64,000 nt of DNA from Owenia fusiformis (taxonomy: Eukaryota > Annelida > Polychaeta > Sabellida > Oweniidae): assembly GCA_903813345.2 (NCBI GenBank), contig CAIIXF020000011.1, positions 27,336,166 through 27,400,165 of the forward strand. The letters run 5' to 3'. This document shows positions 29,601-38,200 of this stretch, piece by piece. Position 1 is the stretch's first letter, and the number at the start of each line of letters is the position of its first letter. The notes under the pieces are model-generated. The model ran no database searches and was not told the DNA's origin. It saw only the letters and a program-made list of their open reading frames with translations. The translations under genes were made by a program, and so were the position numbers.

Positions 29601-29908
29601 GAAGAGCTGAACTTACAAGTGCTTTATCAGAATTTAATCCCGGTGACAAGAAATGTCTCACGTGGTGGTATCACATGAATGGCGTCAATACTGGCGATTT
29701 ACTGGTCAATGCAGATATTGCATCAAACAAGAGCACCATAGCAACTTGGTCAAGAAGTGGAGCACAGGGTAACACGTGGCTTCAAGGCGAATTGACAGTT
29801 AGCCCTGGAGTTGATGTTACATTCAGCTTTTCTGCTACAAGGGGCTCTGGGGGCTCAAAAGGCGATATATGTTTAGACGATATATTATTAACGGATGGGG
29901 AGTGCTGA
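3766..29908 (+). CDS. Gene 1: giant type II membrane protein with TSP1, EB/EGF-like and MAM modules
   Basis: Fifty-two exons can be joined from the ATG at 3766 to the TGA at 29906-29908. Together they give 8283 nt (2760 residues), with every junction in phase and every intron GT..AG. Order: cytoplasmic tail (1-142), membrane span (about 145-166), three TSP1 (186-354), EB/EGF-like array (355-1461), nine TSP1 (1462-1978), MAM1-MAM2 (1979-2313), two TSP1 (2314-2427), MAM3-MAM4 (2428-2760). There is no signal peptide; the single hydrophobic segment after a Lys-rich stretch implies N-inside/C-outside topology. TSP1, EB and MAM are extracellular adhesion or binding modules, so a cell-surface receptor or adhesion role is inferred. 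I recognise no named orthologue. Exon details are in the block entries. The least certain exons are the half EB exon (11709-11792) and exon 1's donor at 4114. Confidence 0.85.
6048..7060 (+). CDS. Gene 1 exons 5-7: three TSP1 modules
   Basis: Exons 6048-6200, 6516-6695 and 6887-7060 each encode one thrombospondin type 1 repeat with phase 1 at both ends. They show the signatures WSPYTSCSVTCGEG, WGNWRACSTSCGIG and WSSWKSGFCSITCGGG, each followed by Arg-rich strands and the closing cysteines. TSP1 modules bind glycosaminoglycans and other matrix ligands, and their W-x-x-W and CSVTCG motifs are classical C-mannosylation and O-fucosylation sites. The first two modules match the first two of gene 2 in order and exon boundaries, which supports common descent. 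Confidence 0.88.
7274..11335 (+). CDS. Gene 1 exons 8-16: nine diverged EB/EGF-like modules
   Basis: Exons are 7274-7396, 7616-7753, 8070-8207, 8447-8584, 9497-9631, 9817-9951, 10421-10558, 10827-10961 and 11201-11335. They are 123-138 nt long, all phase 1-1, one module each. Each has six cysteines in a C-x5-C-x6-C-x8-C-x-C-x10-C type pattern with a central NAEC or N(S/T)xC, the layout of EB or EGF-like modules in invertebrate secreted proteins. These copies differ from one another much more than the following exons do, so they are the older part of the array. Exons 12 and 15 resemble each other most (both have the block VDSHY), suggesting a separate small duplication. Introns carry no genes. 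Confidence 0.85.
8964..9334. repeat. Palindromic element in gene 1 intron 11
   Basis: GGTTCAGGATATTGGGATTA near 8964 is mirrored as its reverse complement ending at 9077, forming a stem of about 25 bp and weaker inner pairing. A second palindrome centred on GCAGATATAGTATATCTGC lies at about 9272-9334, with a further copy of the TATATCTGCCCG arm. This looks like a degraded foldback element. It lengthens an intron that is otherwise typical for the array. Confidence 0.5.
11520..17759 (+). CDS. Gene 1 exons 17-31: near-identical tandem EB/EGF-like exon array
   Basis: Exons are 11520-11654, 11709-11792 (half), 13482-13616, 13815-13949, 14148-14282, 14487-14621, 14826-14960, 15146-15280, 15485-15619, 15880-16014, 16219-16353, 16539-16673, 16878-17012, 17273-17413 and 17625-17759. 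Full copies are 135 nt (one is 141). They encode variants of a 45-residue module beginning RGLNDAC and ending EGVCTLS. Introns are also nearly identical between copies, showing recent unequal exchange with intron included. All exons are phase 1-1, so copy number can change freely. The exon at 17273 uses a donor moved 6 nt downstream. The half exon lacks the first two cysteines and its acceptor is weak, so it may be skipped without harm to the frame. Confidence 0.85.
11823..13247. mobile_element. Large foldback (inverted-repeat) element with AAAGCG-type internal repeats
   Basis: The left end GGTACGTTCACACCAACGGC is mirrored at the right end (reverse complement finishing at 13247). Both arms are filled with degenerate repeats of AAAGCG/CGCTTT and TAACAAAGC. 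It encodes no transposase, so it is non-autonomous. The unoccupied form of the same intron is seen after the exons at 15485 and 16878 (CGCTGTCAATATATA followed by AGCACGAGGTGAC), which proves it is an insertion. The flanks suggest a 3-bp target duplication (TCA), but this is not certain. Smaller relatives lie at 38474-38750, 42469-42559 and 42613-42721. Confidence 0.8.
14487..17272 (+). repeat. Two tandem copies of a 1393-bp four-exon higher-order repeat
   Basis: Exon starts 14487, 14826, 15146 and 15485 recur at 15880, 16219, 16539 and 16878, each exactly 1393 bp later. A third unit begins with the exon at 17273, again 1393 bp after 15880. Diagnostic variants travel with the unit: GYFESEGLC in the third exon and AGExVECKGI in the fourth. 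The constant offset across exons and introns means almost no indels since duplication, so the event is recent on the scale of this array. Confidence 0.85.
18036..18161 (+). CDS. Gene 1 exon 32: last, divergent EB/EGF-like module
   Basis: This 126-nt phase 1-1 exon encodes a 42-residue six-cysteine module (LAVGETCDRGETC opening, GGVC closing). It is as diverged as the first nine modules, so the homogenised copies are bracketed by older ones on both sides. It ends with the donor GTATGT and is followed by a 723-bp intron containing a dead TSP1 exon. Confidence 0.8.
18779..18860 (+). pseudogene. Decayed TSP1 exon remnant in gene 1 intron 32
   Basis: After a good acceptor (CATTTCAG) the sequence follows the start of the next real TSP1 exon (18885): same GTAGT start, AATTCATCTACA and CTGTGACATGTGGGGG blocks. 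An in-frame TGA at 18802-18804 and loss of the second half make it non-coding. No plausible donor follows. It records a duplicated TSP1 exon that died. Confidence 0.7.
18885..22197 (+). CDS. Gene 1 exons 33-40: nine TSP1 modules, six nearly identical
   Basis: Exons are 18885-19058, 19208-19381, 19501-19674, 19796-19969, 20091-20264, 21268-21441, 21579-21752 (174 nt each) and 21865-22197 (333 nt, two modules). All are phase 1-1. Each opens with CVWGEW or a variant, has CSVTCGGG and a conserved NEG(E/G)xC, and closes with SCP. The copies at 19208, 19501, 19796, 20091 and 21268 differ by only a few bases, with near-identical introns, so this is a second recently amplified array. The last exon fuses a ninth module (CEWGEFSEWEGGNC) with no intron, whereas the same pair later in the gene (25239 and 25771) is split by one. 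Confidence 0.87.
20275..21150. mobile_element. 876-bp palindromic MITE flanked by TA, inside a TSP1-array intron
   Basis: The ends are inverted repeats beginning C(A/T)CTCCCCTCCATAAGTTTG. The two halves pair over most of the element, through AATTTATCATCAATTTTCGA and its complement. TA flanks both sides (20273-20274 and 21151-21152). The neighbouring array introns show the empty form GATATATGTATTCAT with a single TA. This fits a TA-duplicating, Tc1/mariner-like non-autonomous element. It has no coding capacity. A one-ended fragment of the same family is at 27700-27820. Confidence 0.8.
22370..23468 (+). CDS. Gene 1 exons 41-43: MAM domain 1
   Basis: Exons are 22370-22507, 22730-22898 and 23269-23468 (phases 1-1, 1-2, 2-1). 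The product shows the MAM landmarks: CDFE near the start, CGY, the segment SFWYHMKGYY, a WSSFGHRG strand, and IAIDDI..EGPC at the end. MAM domains (meprin, A5, receptor phosphatase mu) are jelly-roll adhesion modules of about 160-170 residues, matching this length (169). The three-exon layout repeats at 27123-28778 and in gene 2. Confidence 0.88.
24053..24918 (+). CDS. Gene 1 exons 44-45: MAM domain 2
   Basis: Exons 24053-24184 and 24553-24918 encode a second MAM type with only one internal intron. It has CDFED, CGY, WSWETIATP, then CLTWWYHMNG, FSFSATRG and ICLDDI..DGPC. It is close in sequence to MAM4 at the end of the gene; the first exons of the two are nearly identical. The acceptor at 24551-24552 is preceded by only a moderate pyrimidine tract but gives perfect phase. 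Confidence 0.87.
25239..25932 (+). CDS. Gene 1 exons 46-47: two TSP1 modules
   Basis: Exons 25239-25418 (CIWGAWSKNS, CSVTCGGG) and 25771-25932 (CAWGEFSEWEGGNC, TEDC) encode one module each. The second matches the ninth module of the preceding TSP1 array, and MAM-MAM follows in both places. The gene's end is therefore a duplicated block TSP1-TSP1-MAM-MAM. The intron after exon 47 (25933-27122) has no gene. Around 26725-26760 it has an AATAAA-like and A-rich stretch after GAATTGAATTGA, possibly an old retroelement tail. Confidence 0.85.
27123..28778 (+). CDS. Gene 1 exons 48-50: MAM domain 3
   Basis: Exons are 27123-27260, 28168-28336 and 28579-28778, with the same lengths (138, 169, 200 nt) and phases as MAM1. 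Landmarks are CDFQ, TFWYHMKGYYMG, WSSFGHRG and AAIDDVLI..GPC. The usual CGY near the start reads CSF here. The 907-bp intron between its first two exons contains the MITE fragment at 27700-27820. Confidence 0.86.
27700..27820 (+). mobile_element. Truncated one-ended copy of the TA-flanked MITE
   Basis: Starting after a TA at 27698-27699, the sequence CACTCCCCTCCATAAGTTTG and about 100 more bases match the left end of the element at 20275, with very few changes. Similarity stops near TGATGGAAA. The other end is missing. Confidence 0.75.
29218..29908 (+). CDS. Gene 1 exons 51-52: MAM domain 4 and stop codon
   Basis: Exons 29218-29349 and 29547-29908 match MAM2 in layout and closely in sequence (WSWETIATP, CLTWWYHMNG, FSFSATRG, ICLDDI). 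The reading frame ends in GECTGA-type fashion (Glu-Cys-stop), so the protein finishes directly at the final MAM cysteine with no C-terminal tail or GPI signal. Gene 2 ends the same way. Confidence 0.88.
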
Positions 29909-30352
29909 ATGTTTTTACACGATTGTTGTTATGTTAAGTTATGAGCCGTCTAAGTTTTAGTTGATTAACATGTGCCTAAGTTAATCTTACTTGCGAATTG
30001 AAGATGTCTGTAATATCAACTTGTTAGTTGATCTAATAAGTGAGTAGTAAATGAACTTGTTAGTTGATCTAACGCATGGGTTGATCTAATAACCGATCTT
30101 ATGTGTGTACAGATCCTACACGTGGGGGCTATTCCAATTGCTGTTTGTACATTCCAAGCATTATTTTCATATTTGGTGGTGTAAATGGTTCTAGTTAAAT
30201 ATAATAATTATGTTTTTGGACTATTTTGTGTCAGTTTTGGACCATGACTCAATATGCACTTAATGTGGTCTACCTATTATTAATGATATTATTAATGATG
30301 TGTTTTTTCTATTTTTCATAATTGTTATACGCAGTAATATGTATATAAAGGT

Positions 30353-30358
30353 AATAAA
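30353..30358 (+). terminator. Polyadenylation signal AATAAA, probably of gene 1
   Basis: AATAAA lies 445 bp after the stop codon, in AT-rich DNA, and a GT-rich stretch follows within about 30 bp. The stretch 29909-30350 is then the 3' UTR. It contains a short repeated phrase (AACTTGTTAGTTGATCTAA, around 30020 and 30055). Confidence 0.5.
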
Positions 30359-30550
30359 TTCTACCTACCTGCAAACAAAAGTTCTTATTTTTGATATGTA
30401 TATTGCAAAGTATCTCGTAGAATTAATTGATGATTAGGTATTAGCCCAATTGGTTTTGTGAAACCCTTTGATCAGAACATGTAAAGAGTAATGTAAAGAA
30501 ACATCGGTCCAAAATATTTTACACTTTTGGAGTTAGTCCGCTTACCCTAC

Positions 30551-31344
30551 TATCACACCAAACTAGTTCTCACTACGTTCTCGAAAACGGGCTTCAACTG
30601 TGTACGAACGGACTGGACGTACTTAGAACCGTTTGGAGTCTATTTAAAAACTTCATCGAACGTACTCGAACGGGTATGTCCTCTAGAACTTAGAACATGC
30701 TCGAAATGTTCTCGTGGTCGTCACGTTCTACAATTAAAACGAGTGACAACGTACTAACGACGAGCTGGACGTACTACGAACGGAACCGTCGTACTTCAAT
30801 CCTACTAGGGACGTTTTTACAACGAGTTGAACTGTCTGAGGACGTATTGAGAACGAGGTAGAACTAATTGCAAACGGGTTTAAACTGACTAAGAACGTAT
30901 TAAAGACTGCTTATGAACGAGTTAGCAAAAATGTAGCTATCACACCAAACAAGTTGCCACTGCGTTCTTCAAAACTGGTTTTAAACTGTGTGCGAACGGA
31001 ATGAACGTAGCTGCAACTTTCTAAGGTCTATTTACGAACTTCATGAACGTTCTTAGACGGGAAGGTGATTTTAGAATTTTGAATCGATTCAAAATTCGAT
31101 GGCGACCATACCGTTCTGTAATCAGGTCATGATGACCTTCTAGACTAAGGGATGCGTTATACGACGTACACCGATCGTGGTACGACCTGAACGAACTGCG
31201 AATGAGATGGACGTATTGCAGACTGTTTATAGACGAAGTACCTAATTATTTTACACATATTTCCCGACCACAGCCAGATTGAGCCCGTTTAACGACGTTT
31301 TCGTAGGACTGGCAAGAACGGGTAAGAACTAGTTTGGTGTGATA
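30551..31344. mobile_element. 794-bp inverted-repeat element, TATCACACC family, copy A
   Basis: The left end TATCACACCAAACTAGTTCT pairs with its reverse complement at the right end (AGAACTAGTTTGGTGTGATA, finishing at 31344). A third copy of the end (CTATCACACCAAACAAGTTG) lies inside at about 30937. The interior is rich in GAACG/CGTTC words and has no transposase. A shorter copy is at 56619-57290. The target duplication is not clear. Confidence 0.7.
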
Positions 31345-33989
31345 GGGGGGTTAGACGGTTAGATATTGATACAATGACACCACTGTAGGTTTTTTAAGAC
31401 AACGTTAGCTACCTTAAATTAAGACAGAACGCTAGCTACATTGAACCATAAAGGTCCCATATAAAGTTTAAACTACTTGGACTTACATTATATTCTTATC
31501 CAATGTTGGTATGTGAACCTTAATGTTTTATTAAGTGTTGGATTTGATGACGTTTGTTTCTAAAATTGCGGAAAATATTTGAATTTCATAAGGCATTTTT
31601 CAAAAAATGTCTCAATTAGTGTTTGGTCATGGATATGTAATATTTGAAAGACAATGAACCTCAAGACAGACTTTGTTCTATCCAAATCAATTGCCTCTCT
31701 GATCAAACCATTTCTTACTCTATACGTTTATTCATCTTCTTTCATTTGGCTGACCAGATGCATTTGTAGAACAACCGACGGAATCGTAGTCAGGCCAGAT
31801 CCCTCTTTCTCAAAAACTTCTGCTTAACAGTCAAATAATCTTTATTGCCCTCGATGACACTTAAGATTGCCTTAGACAAAACATGTGTTTCTTGGCACAT
31901 GTTATTTCTCCTAAATAATGAGTAGCATTAAAATAGATAAATATTATTGTTACATACTTGTAAATATAACAGATTGTGTTACGGATTAAACAATGACGTT
32001 TGTTGTTAAAATGTCATATATTTTGACATTTGCGTGGTGTTATCTATAATTACAATTTCCCACTCCCAAGAAGATAAAAATAAATCAGATACTACACGAA
32101 TGTTACTTGAATAGAATACGCTTTAGGCGAATGGAGACATTTGGGTTCTACTGGAAACAATTACAAAAACTTCAAAAATGTGGAATTTAGTTGAGGAAAC
32201 TATGGTGACAATAGACAAGATTAGAAGACCAAGTCTCACAAAGCCTCTCGAGGAGAGCAATGGGGTATGTGTTAAAACTGAACTTATAATGTTATATGAG
32301 TGAAGTTATTTTGATACATCTTCACATGGAAAGTTTCCACTTTTGTGAAGAGCCTTCTTGAATTGTCCTATAATGATAATGTAATTTTCTTTGATGACTA
32401 TAATATTGAAGCTTGGACTGCTTTTTAAATGCCCGCGGCGCAAGTCATTTGCGTAATATTTATATGAGTTATCTCCCCTGGTATGACGAAAAAATCAATA
32501 GGCCCCGCGGAGCGAATAATATGGTCACACTCTTTCAGCAAAATCAGCTCATCCAAGCGAACCGACACACGCATAATTATTTTGAAAGACATCACGGTTT
32601 ATTGCAGTGGAACTCCTGCTTGCACTAGCAACGAGCCGACGCAGTTGACACACTTGGTAAGCCGACAAGGTTGCCACGGAGTAATTAGCGGTTGGATGAG
32701 CTGTTCTTGCTTAAAAGGTGTGAGCATGTGATTTGAAAAGCAGGAGCTCTTTGTTCTTTTTCAGGATACCGAGGGGGAAACGTCTTAAATATTATGCTAT
32801 ATACTTGCGCAACCTTAGTGTTTTAAACTTTACATCGGGCTTTTAACAACAGTAGATACGAAAGGTCTGTTAATCTACAGGTTTGAACGTATCGTGAATG
32901 TGTATAATTATGGTATCTCCTGGGTGATTTTGTGTTTCCTTCGTAGTATTTACCGACCCAATAGATGAGATGCAAGTAGAAATAATCTTGATTTACACGT
33001 CATTATACATATTATGTATATTCAAAATTCAGTCAAAGTGATGTCATATTTGAAATCTACATGTAAAAGTTCATCTAGAAACATGATTTCGAAAAATGTC
33101 AACTTTGAAAATTAATTTTTTTTTTGAAAATGTGACTTTTAGTTCGGGTTGATTCCCCATAGACACCATGTTAGAAAATCACAAAAAGTGAAATATATTT
33201 TCTTGTATTGGACAGACAACATTTTTTTACTGGACATATTTTAAGTTGCATAACTATCGGATACATAGGGGTTATATGAAAATTGAACCACTAAAACAAA
33301 TGAAATTTAAGTTAAATGGAACTTTCTACAATACGCGCCATGCTATCTGACCGGAACAAGCCACTGGGTGGTGAAACTGGTAACTACATACTCGCATCTG
33401 CGTTATTGAGTTTGAACGAATGAACGATTTATTTGTAATTATGTCACTGGAAAGGTGACAACAATCCCCGGGGTCATTATATCATACGTTCGCGTATAAC
33501 TTCTCTTAAAACGTGTAGCTCAACCCATAAATAGACAGGTTAGCCAATCTTGAATATTTTTCCAAGAGGTGTTGTACCAAATGCTCATCGTGTTCTAGGG
33601 TACTTGTGCACTCATCAGTATTTGATTCCTGCATCGTAACTGTCTAAATCATACACAGATAGCCTTACACATTATTTAGTCTGACCTGGTTTATATTTTA
33701 CGACTTTTGTCAATTTATGGCAAATGTATTGAAATATGTATTCATTGTTTTGTCTTGATAACGCTTAATGACTGTCAAGTAATTTGAAATATACGCATGC
33801 GCATTTGTAAATCGTTTTGAATAAAAAAGCAAGGAGGATTGGCTCCAAAACTCGATATTTTCCAACAATGAAAACGTCGAAATATCGTTACTTTCTGAAA
33901 TTATAACCGCCATAAATTAAAAATAAACAGTCCAAAAGATTTGAACCAATATCTCGATCATCATGTCTTGTGAGTTTTGGAGTTTTTCG
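31345..33989. other. Intergenic DNA without recognisable genes
   Basis: Nothing coding can be supported here. It is AT-rich, with one more GC-balanced stretch at 32430-32720 containing CCGCGG twice. That stretch could be a promoter or a repeat fragment, but shows no diagnostic signal. Confidence 0.5.
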
Positions 33990-34066
33990 TTTGAATGGTG
34001 AATTTTGGTCTTATTTCCAAGAATTTTGCATTTCCAAGAAATAAGACCAAAATTCACAGTTCAAAT
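33990..34066. repeat. Strong hairpin upstream of gene 2
   Basis: The 20-bp arm at 33998-34017 (GTGAATTTTGGTCTTATTTC) is perfectly complementary to 34038-34057. Further, imperfect pairing extends the stem outward to about 30 bp around a 20-base loop. It lies about 360 bp before the proposed start of gene 2. A small foldback insertion is the likeliest explanation. Confidence 0.65.
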
Positions 34067-34425
34067 GTTGAAGTGAACAAAATGGTGGTTGTTTGAATTC
34101 GAATTTTGTAATCACGATATGGCCATAAATTTATTATATGGTAAAAATATAGATGTTGCACTCTGGGAGCCCTGGGCTCTCGGGGTTCAAACTCAATATT
34201 CGTGGGCAATATAAATAAAGCGGCGGTCTTATTTTATAAACAGCCTATGAAAAAGGATGCTTCTGTCGTAAGGAATATTATTTCACAATAAGATAAACAA
34301 AATATGAATTTGAACACCACAATTACCTGTTCCGCTCTTACATGAACCTTTGAGAATATTTCGTGATTAGGTGAGCATAGCAAAAGAACCGAACTACGGC
34401 TTCTCTCATCCTCTTGCGTTGAATC

Positions 34426-35282
34426 ATGGAGGTACATATAATACTCTCGATATTATAACCGATTCATGGTTCAAGTGTTTCTCATTTTTATTTGTCTTCA
34501 TATATTTTGATCAAAATTATTATAACCGATTCATGGTTCAAGTGTTTCTCATTTTTATTTGTCTTCATATATTTTGATCAAAATAAATCAATTTTGAAAT
34601 GATTATATTCTAGGAACCTTCTGTCAAACCATCCGAGGTTTGTGTTCTTGTGCCAAATAACCATGATGTTAAAATAAAAAGGAGCAGACGCATGCGTAGT
34701 AATGATATCAAACGCAGTAAAGTATTCAGCTGTTTGATTACGTCACTTATCATCTGTGTGTTGATTCTAGGATTATGTCTGTTTGGTAAGAAATACTTAA
34801 TAATTAATAAATAATTAATACGAGGATTATGTTTGAAATGTAAATGTGACTTGTAAATACAAGAACATAGGGACAATTCTCATACAGTATACGGTCCACA
34901 TTATCATTTGGTCTTATAATTGTGCCATAACGTAGTTTTTACTTGTTCTTGAATATTTCACAAACAAACATTCAATTGCCAATATTTCTGTTTTCAGCTT
35001 GGTTTCTACTAAGAGAACAGCAAACAAGTAAGTGTTTTCATATTATCAAATATAAAAGTTGATAACAGGAATAACAGCTACAGTGTGAACCATATAATAA
35101 AAGTATCTTTATTTCAGGAAAATGGAATAGCAATATGATTGGCATTAGTCTAAGAAAATAACATATACAACATTCTTCCAACCATGAACAAAGACATTGT
35201 TTTCGTATATCATTAGATTAATATTCATGTTTTCCAGACGAAGCTGCTTCTATTGCAGACAACAATTTAATCGGAAATGAAA
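34426..35282 (+). CDS. Gene 2 exons 1-4: tail, membrane span, stalk
   Basis: ATG-GAG at 34426-34431 is followed by the donor GTACAT and would join in phase 0 to 34614. Exon 2 encodes a basic stretch (KIKRSRRMRSNDIKRSK) followed by a hydrophobic span starting CLITSLIICVLILG, giving an inside-positive, type II orientation. Exon 3 is 30 nt, the same size and phase as exon 3 of gene 1, and starts with Trp in the same place. Exon 4 is 45 nt. No tyrosine motifs like those of gene 1 occur in this shorter tail. Confidence 0.65.
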
Positions 35283-38200
35283 GTAAGCGTTCTGTCGGAT
35301 TACAATTATTGAGTTCAAATTAAAAACTTTTTATATTTATTTTATTTATTTATTGGAAACGCTTTTAACACAGCGGAACACAAATACAGTGTAAATTTTT
35401 TTTGCAGACATTTGACAGCACAATATTTGACAATAAATATTTCATTATTTATTAGTTTTGAAAACCATTAGATGTTCTTGATGGAAGTCAAGATACACGT
35501 TATTGATGTTCATAGCATTATGCATTATATCTGGGAATAGTATACTGAATTTATTCAAAGATAATATCAATTCTGTTAAGATGGAGGATATGGCCCATGG
35601 AAGGTGGCGACGTCATGTTCTGTGACGTGTGGTGAGGGCACTAGAACTATGAAAAGAGAGTGTTTGCAAAGGAATCGTAATTGTACGGGATCGCACACTC
35701 AGAATGTTTTCTGTGTAGATCAACCAATTTGCGTGGGTAAGAAGTAATTTATCAGTCCTAGAGTTAGGGATATTTAGCTATAGAGTAATGTTTAATTTCT
35801 TGTCCGCTATGTGGGGTTGTCCGCTATTGTACAGTAGGTCGGGTTCAATTATGAAATTCACATCCCCCATAGGGGACAAGAAAATATAACATTATTTTTG
35901 TCACAAAAATAGGACCAGAGTATGAACGCCAACGCAATTTTCAATAGCTTTTACTCCAAGCGTTATTAAAATAGAAGTGAAGGTTATCACAAATGATACA
36001 CACGTTGCATGTCGTAAATTATTTCTTTGATTTATAGGGAGCATCTGAGTTAAAAAATAAATTGTGAGCTTTTCTTAGTATTATAACGTAATATAGCGTA
36101 ATCCCTTCATTGGACTTTTGCGATCTCACCCCGTGAAAAAGAAACAAACATTTATTAACACAGTACCAAGGGTACCCATTTGAACCCATAAACTCCACCA
36201 TGTTCATAATATTCAAAACGATACAATATACATGTATGATTGATTGTGAATGGATAACATGTAAATTTCAGTTAATGGTAGTTGGGGCTCTTGGAGTAAT
36301 TGGGTTGCATGCACCAAGACATGTGGCGCGGGTATTATGAGCCGGTTCAGGTATCGTGACAGTCCTCGCCCCAGTGGCGCGGGTGCCATGTCATGTGGAT
36401 CTTCAGCCTCGCAGTATAGCACATGTTCAAACCAAAATTGTGACACGATTGCACAAATTAATATTTCTTCGGTAGGTACTATAGAATCAGACGGCAGTTC
36501 TGGATTTGATGAATATCTAGGAGATAAGCAAACTGCAGGATTTTTCCTCGATGTAGATAAATCGACGGACATTTTTAATTCCATAATTGAACGCACAGAT
36601 CAAAATCCGAAAGAGTCAATTCCTGAAAGGATTGAAGCTTCCACGCCAGTTTCCCCTCCTTCCATTTACCACAAGATCATTTCAACGACACCATCTTCTT
36701 TGCATTCAGTATCACTTAGTCCATTGTCTTCCTCTTCTTTACTTGCTGATATATCTTCTAAAAAGGTTGGGCATGAGTTTGGATCACGCTTTGACATTAC
36801 TTCAACAAAATCTGAAGTCTCTCAGAATTTTGATATAATTTCTACGAAGCGAAGACCGCCATCCTCTCCCGATCAAGGTATTGCATCCACAAAACCGGAA
36901 ATCTCTACTGAAGCGAGTATAATTTCTGCAATCACTTCTGTGGACATTTTATCAACGGAAACGTTCTCTCTGAACACAGTTAACCCCTCGTACACGTCAA
37001 AATCTACCACATCGACATTAAGTCTACCTGATATTTCTCCAGTGGAAGACCCAATCAATCTTTCCAGACACGGAGCGTCCTCTCAACATACTCCATCAAC
37101 AATATCACCCTCTTCGATGATTCAGTCCACAATTACTGACATTTCGATTTCACCAATAGAGATTACAGGATCAGTTCAGTCATCAGGAGAATATATCAAC
37201 AAGGCACACACTGACTGCCATTGGACTGAATTCTCTGAATGGAGAGTTGAACTCTGTTCAAGGTTCTGCGGAGGTGGAGTCGGTGAAGAACGGAGGACCA
37301 GGTATAGCGTTGGACATAGTGATTGCCGAGTCAGGGAAACGCAGAGTAGGACAGTGGCTTGCAGTACAAGATCATGCAACCGTAGGTGAAGTTATATATC
37401 TTTGTGAATCATTTAAGGAAATTTGAAGAACATGCAGTAAATACAAAATAGAATTGCACTAAATTAATTCTAGTAAAACCAACATTGAAGACGAAGAAGA
37501 AGCTTATAAACGCGAATGCTTATTTTATCTACACACTTACCCTACAACTATATTTTGTTGACAGGTGTATTTTGTGATTTTGACACACAACCTCTTTGTG
37601 GATATGTAAATGACAATACGACTGGGTTGCTATGGAAACAGTCTGGTGGATCCACTCCTACCACCCACACTGGACCTGGCGCTGACCACACTTCTGGACT
37701 TGGTTAGTGGTTACTATAAAAACACAATGATTTATAAATGTCTGTTTCACAGCTTACTTTTCAAAAATAGTATGCGAAGAATTAGGTAAGGTAAGGTTGA
37801 TCAAAAAAAATTTTGTTCTCTTTCAGAAGGTAAATATATTTACATGGAAGCATCTGGTACGCCATCTGGTGGAATGTTCCGTATTTCTACTCCGGTGTTT
37901 GAGAGCTACGGAGAATCGTGTTTATCTTTCTGGTACCATATGAAAGGCTTCTACATGGGGACAATTAATGTGTATGTCGAACACAGCTCAAGGTGAGTAC
38001 ATGGTGGGTAAACTGATATTGCACCCTGGCAAAGACCATCTTTATATAATATATTTCACCGGGAATATTACTCATGTCAAGTGAGTGTATTCGCTCCATG
38101 GTTATGAAACGAAATTAAATATGTTCTTACTAGAATGTTTAAGGTACATCCGTGTAAAAAGTCTAACATTATGTAGTTTAGCAGAGATCGAATATTTACG

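Noticed and set aside
32413-32731. Overlapping open frames in a more GC-balanced stretch
   Set aside because: They overlap in two frames, lack homology and splice context, and no gene can be built from them.
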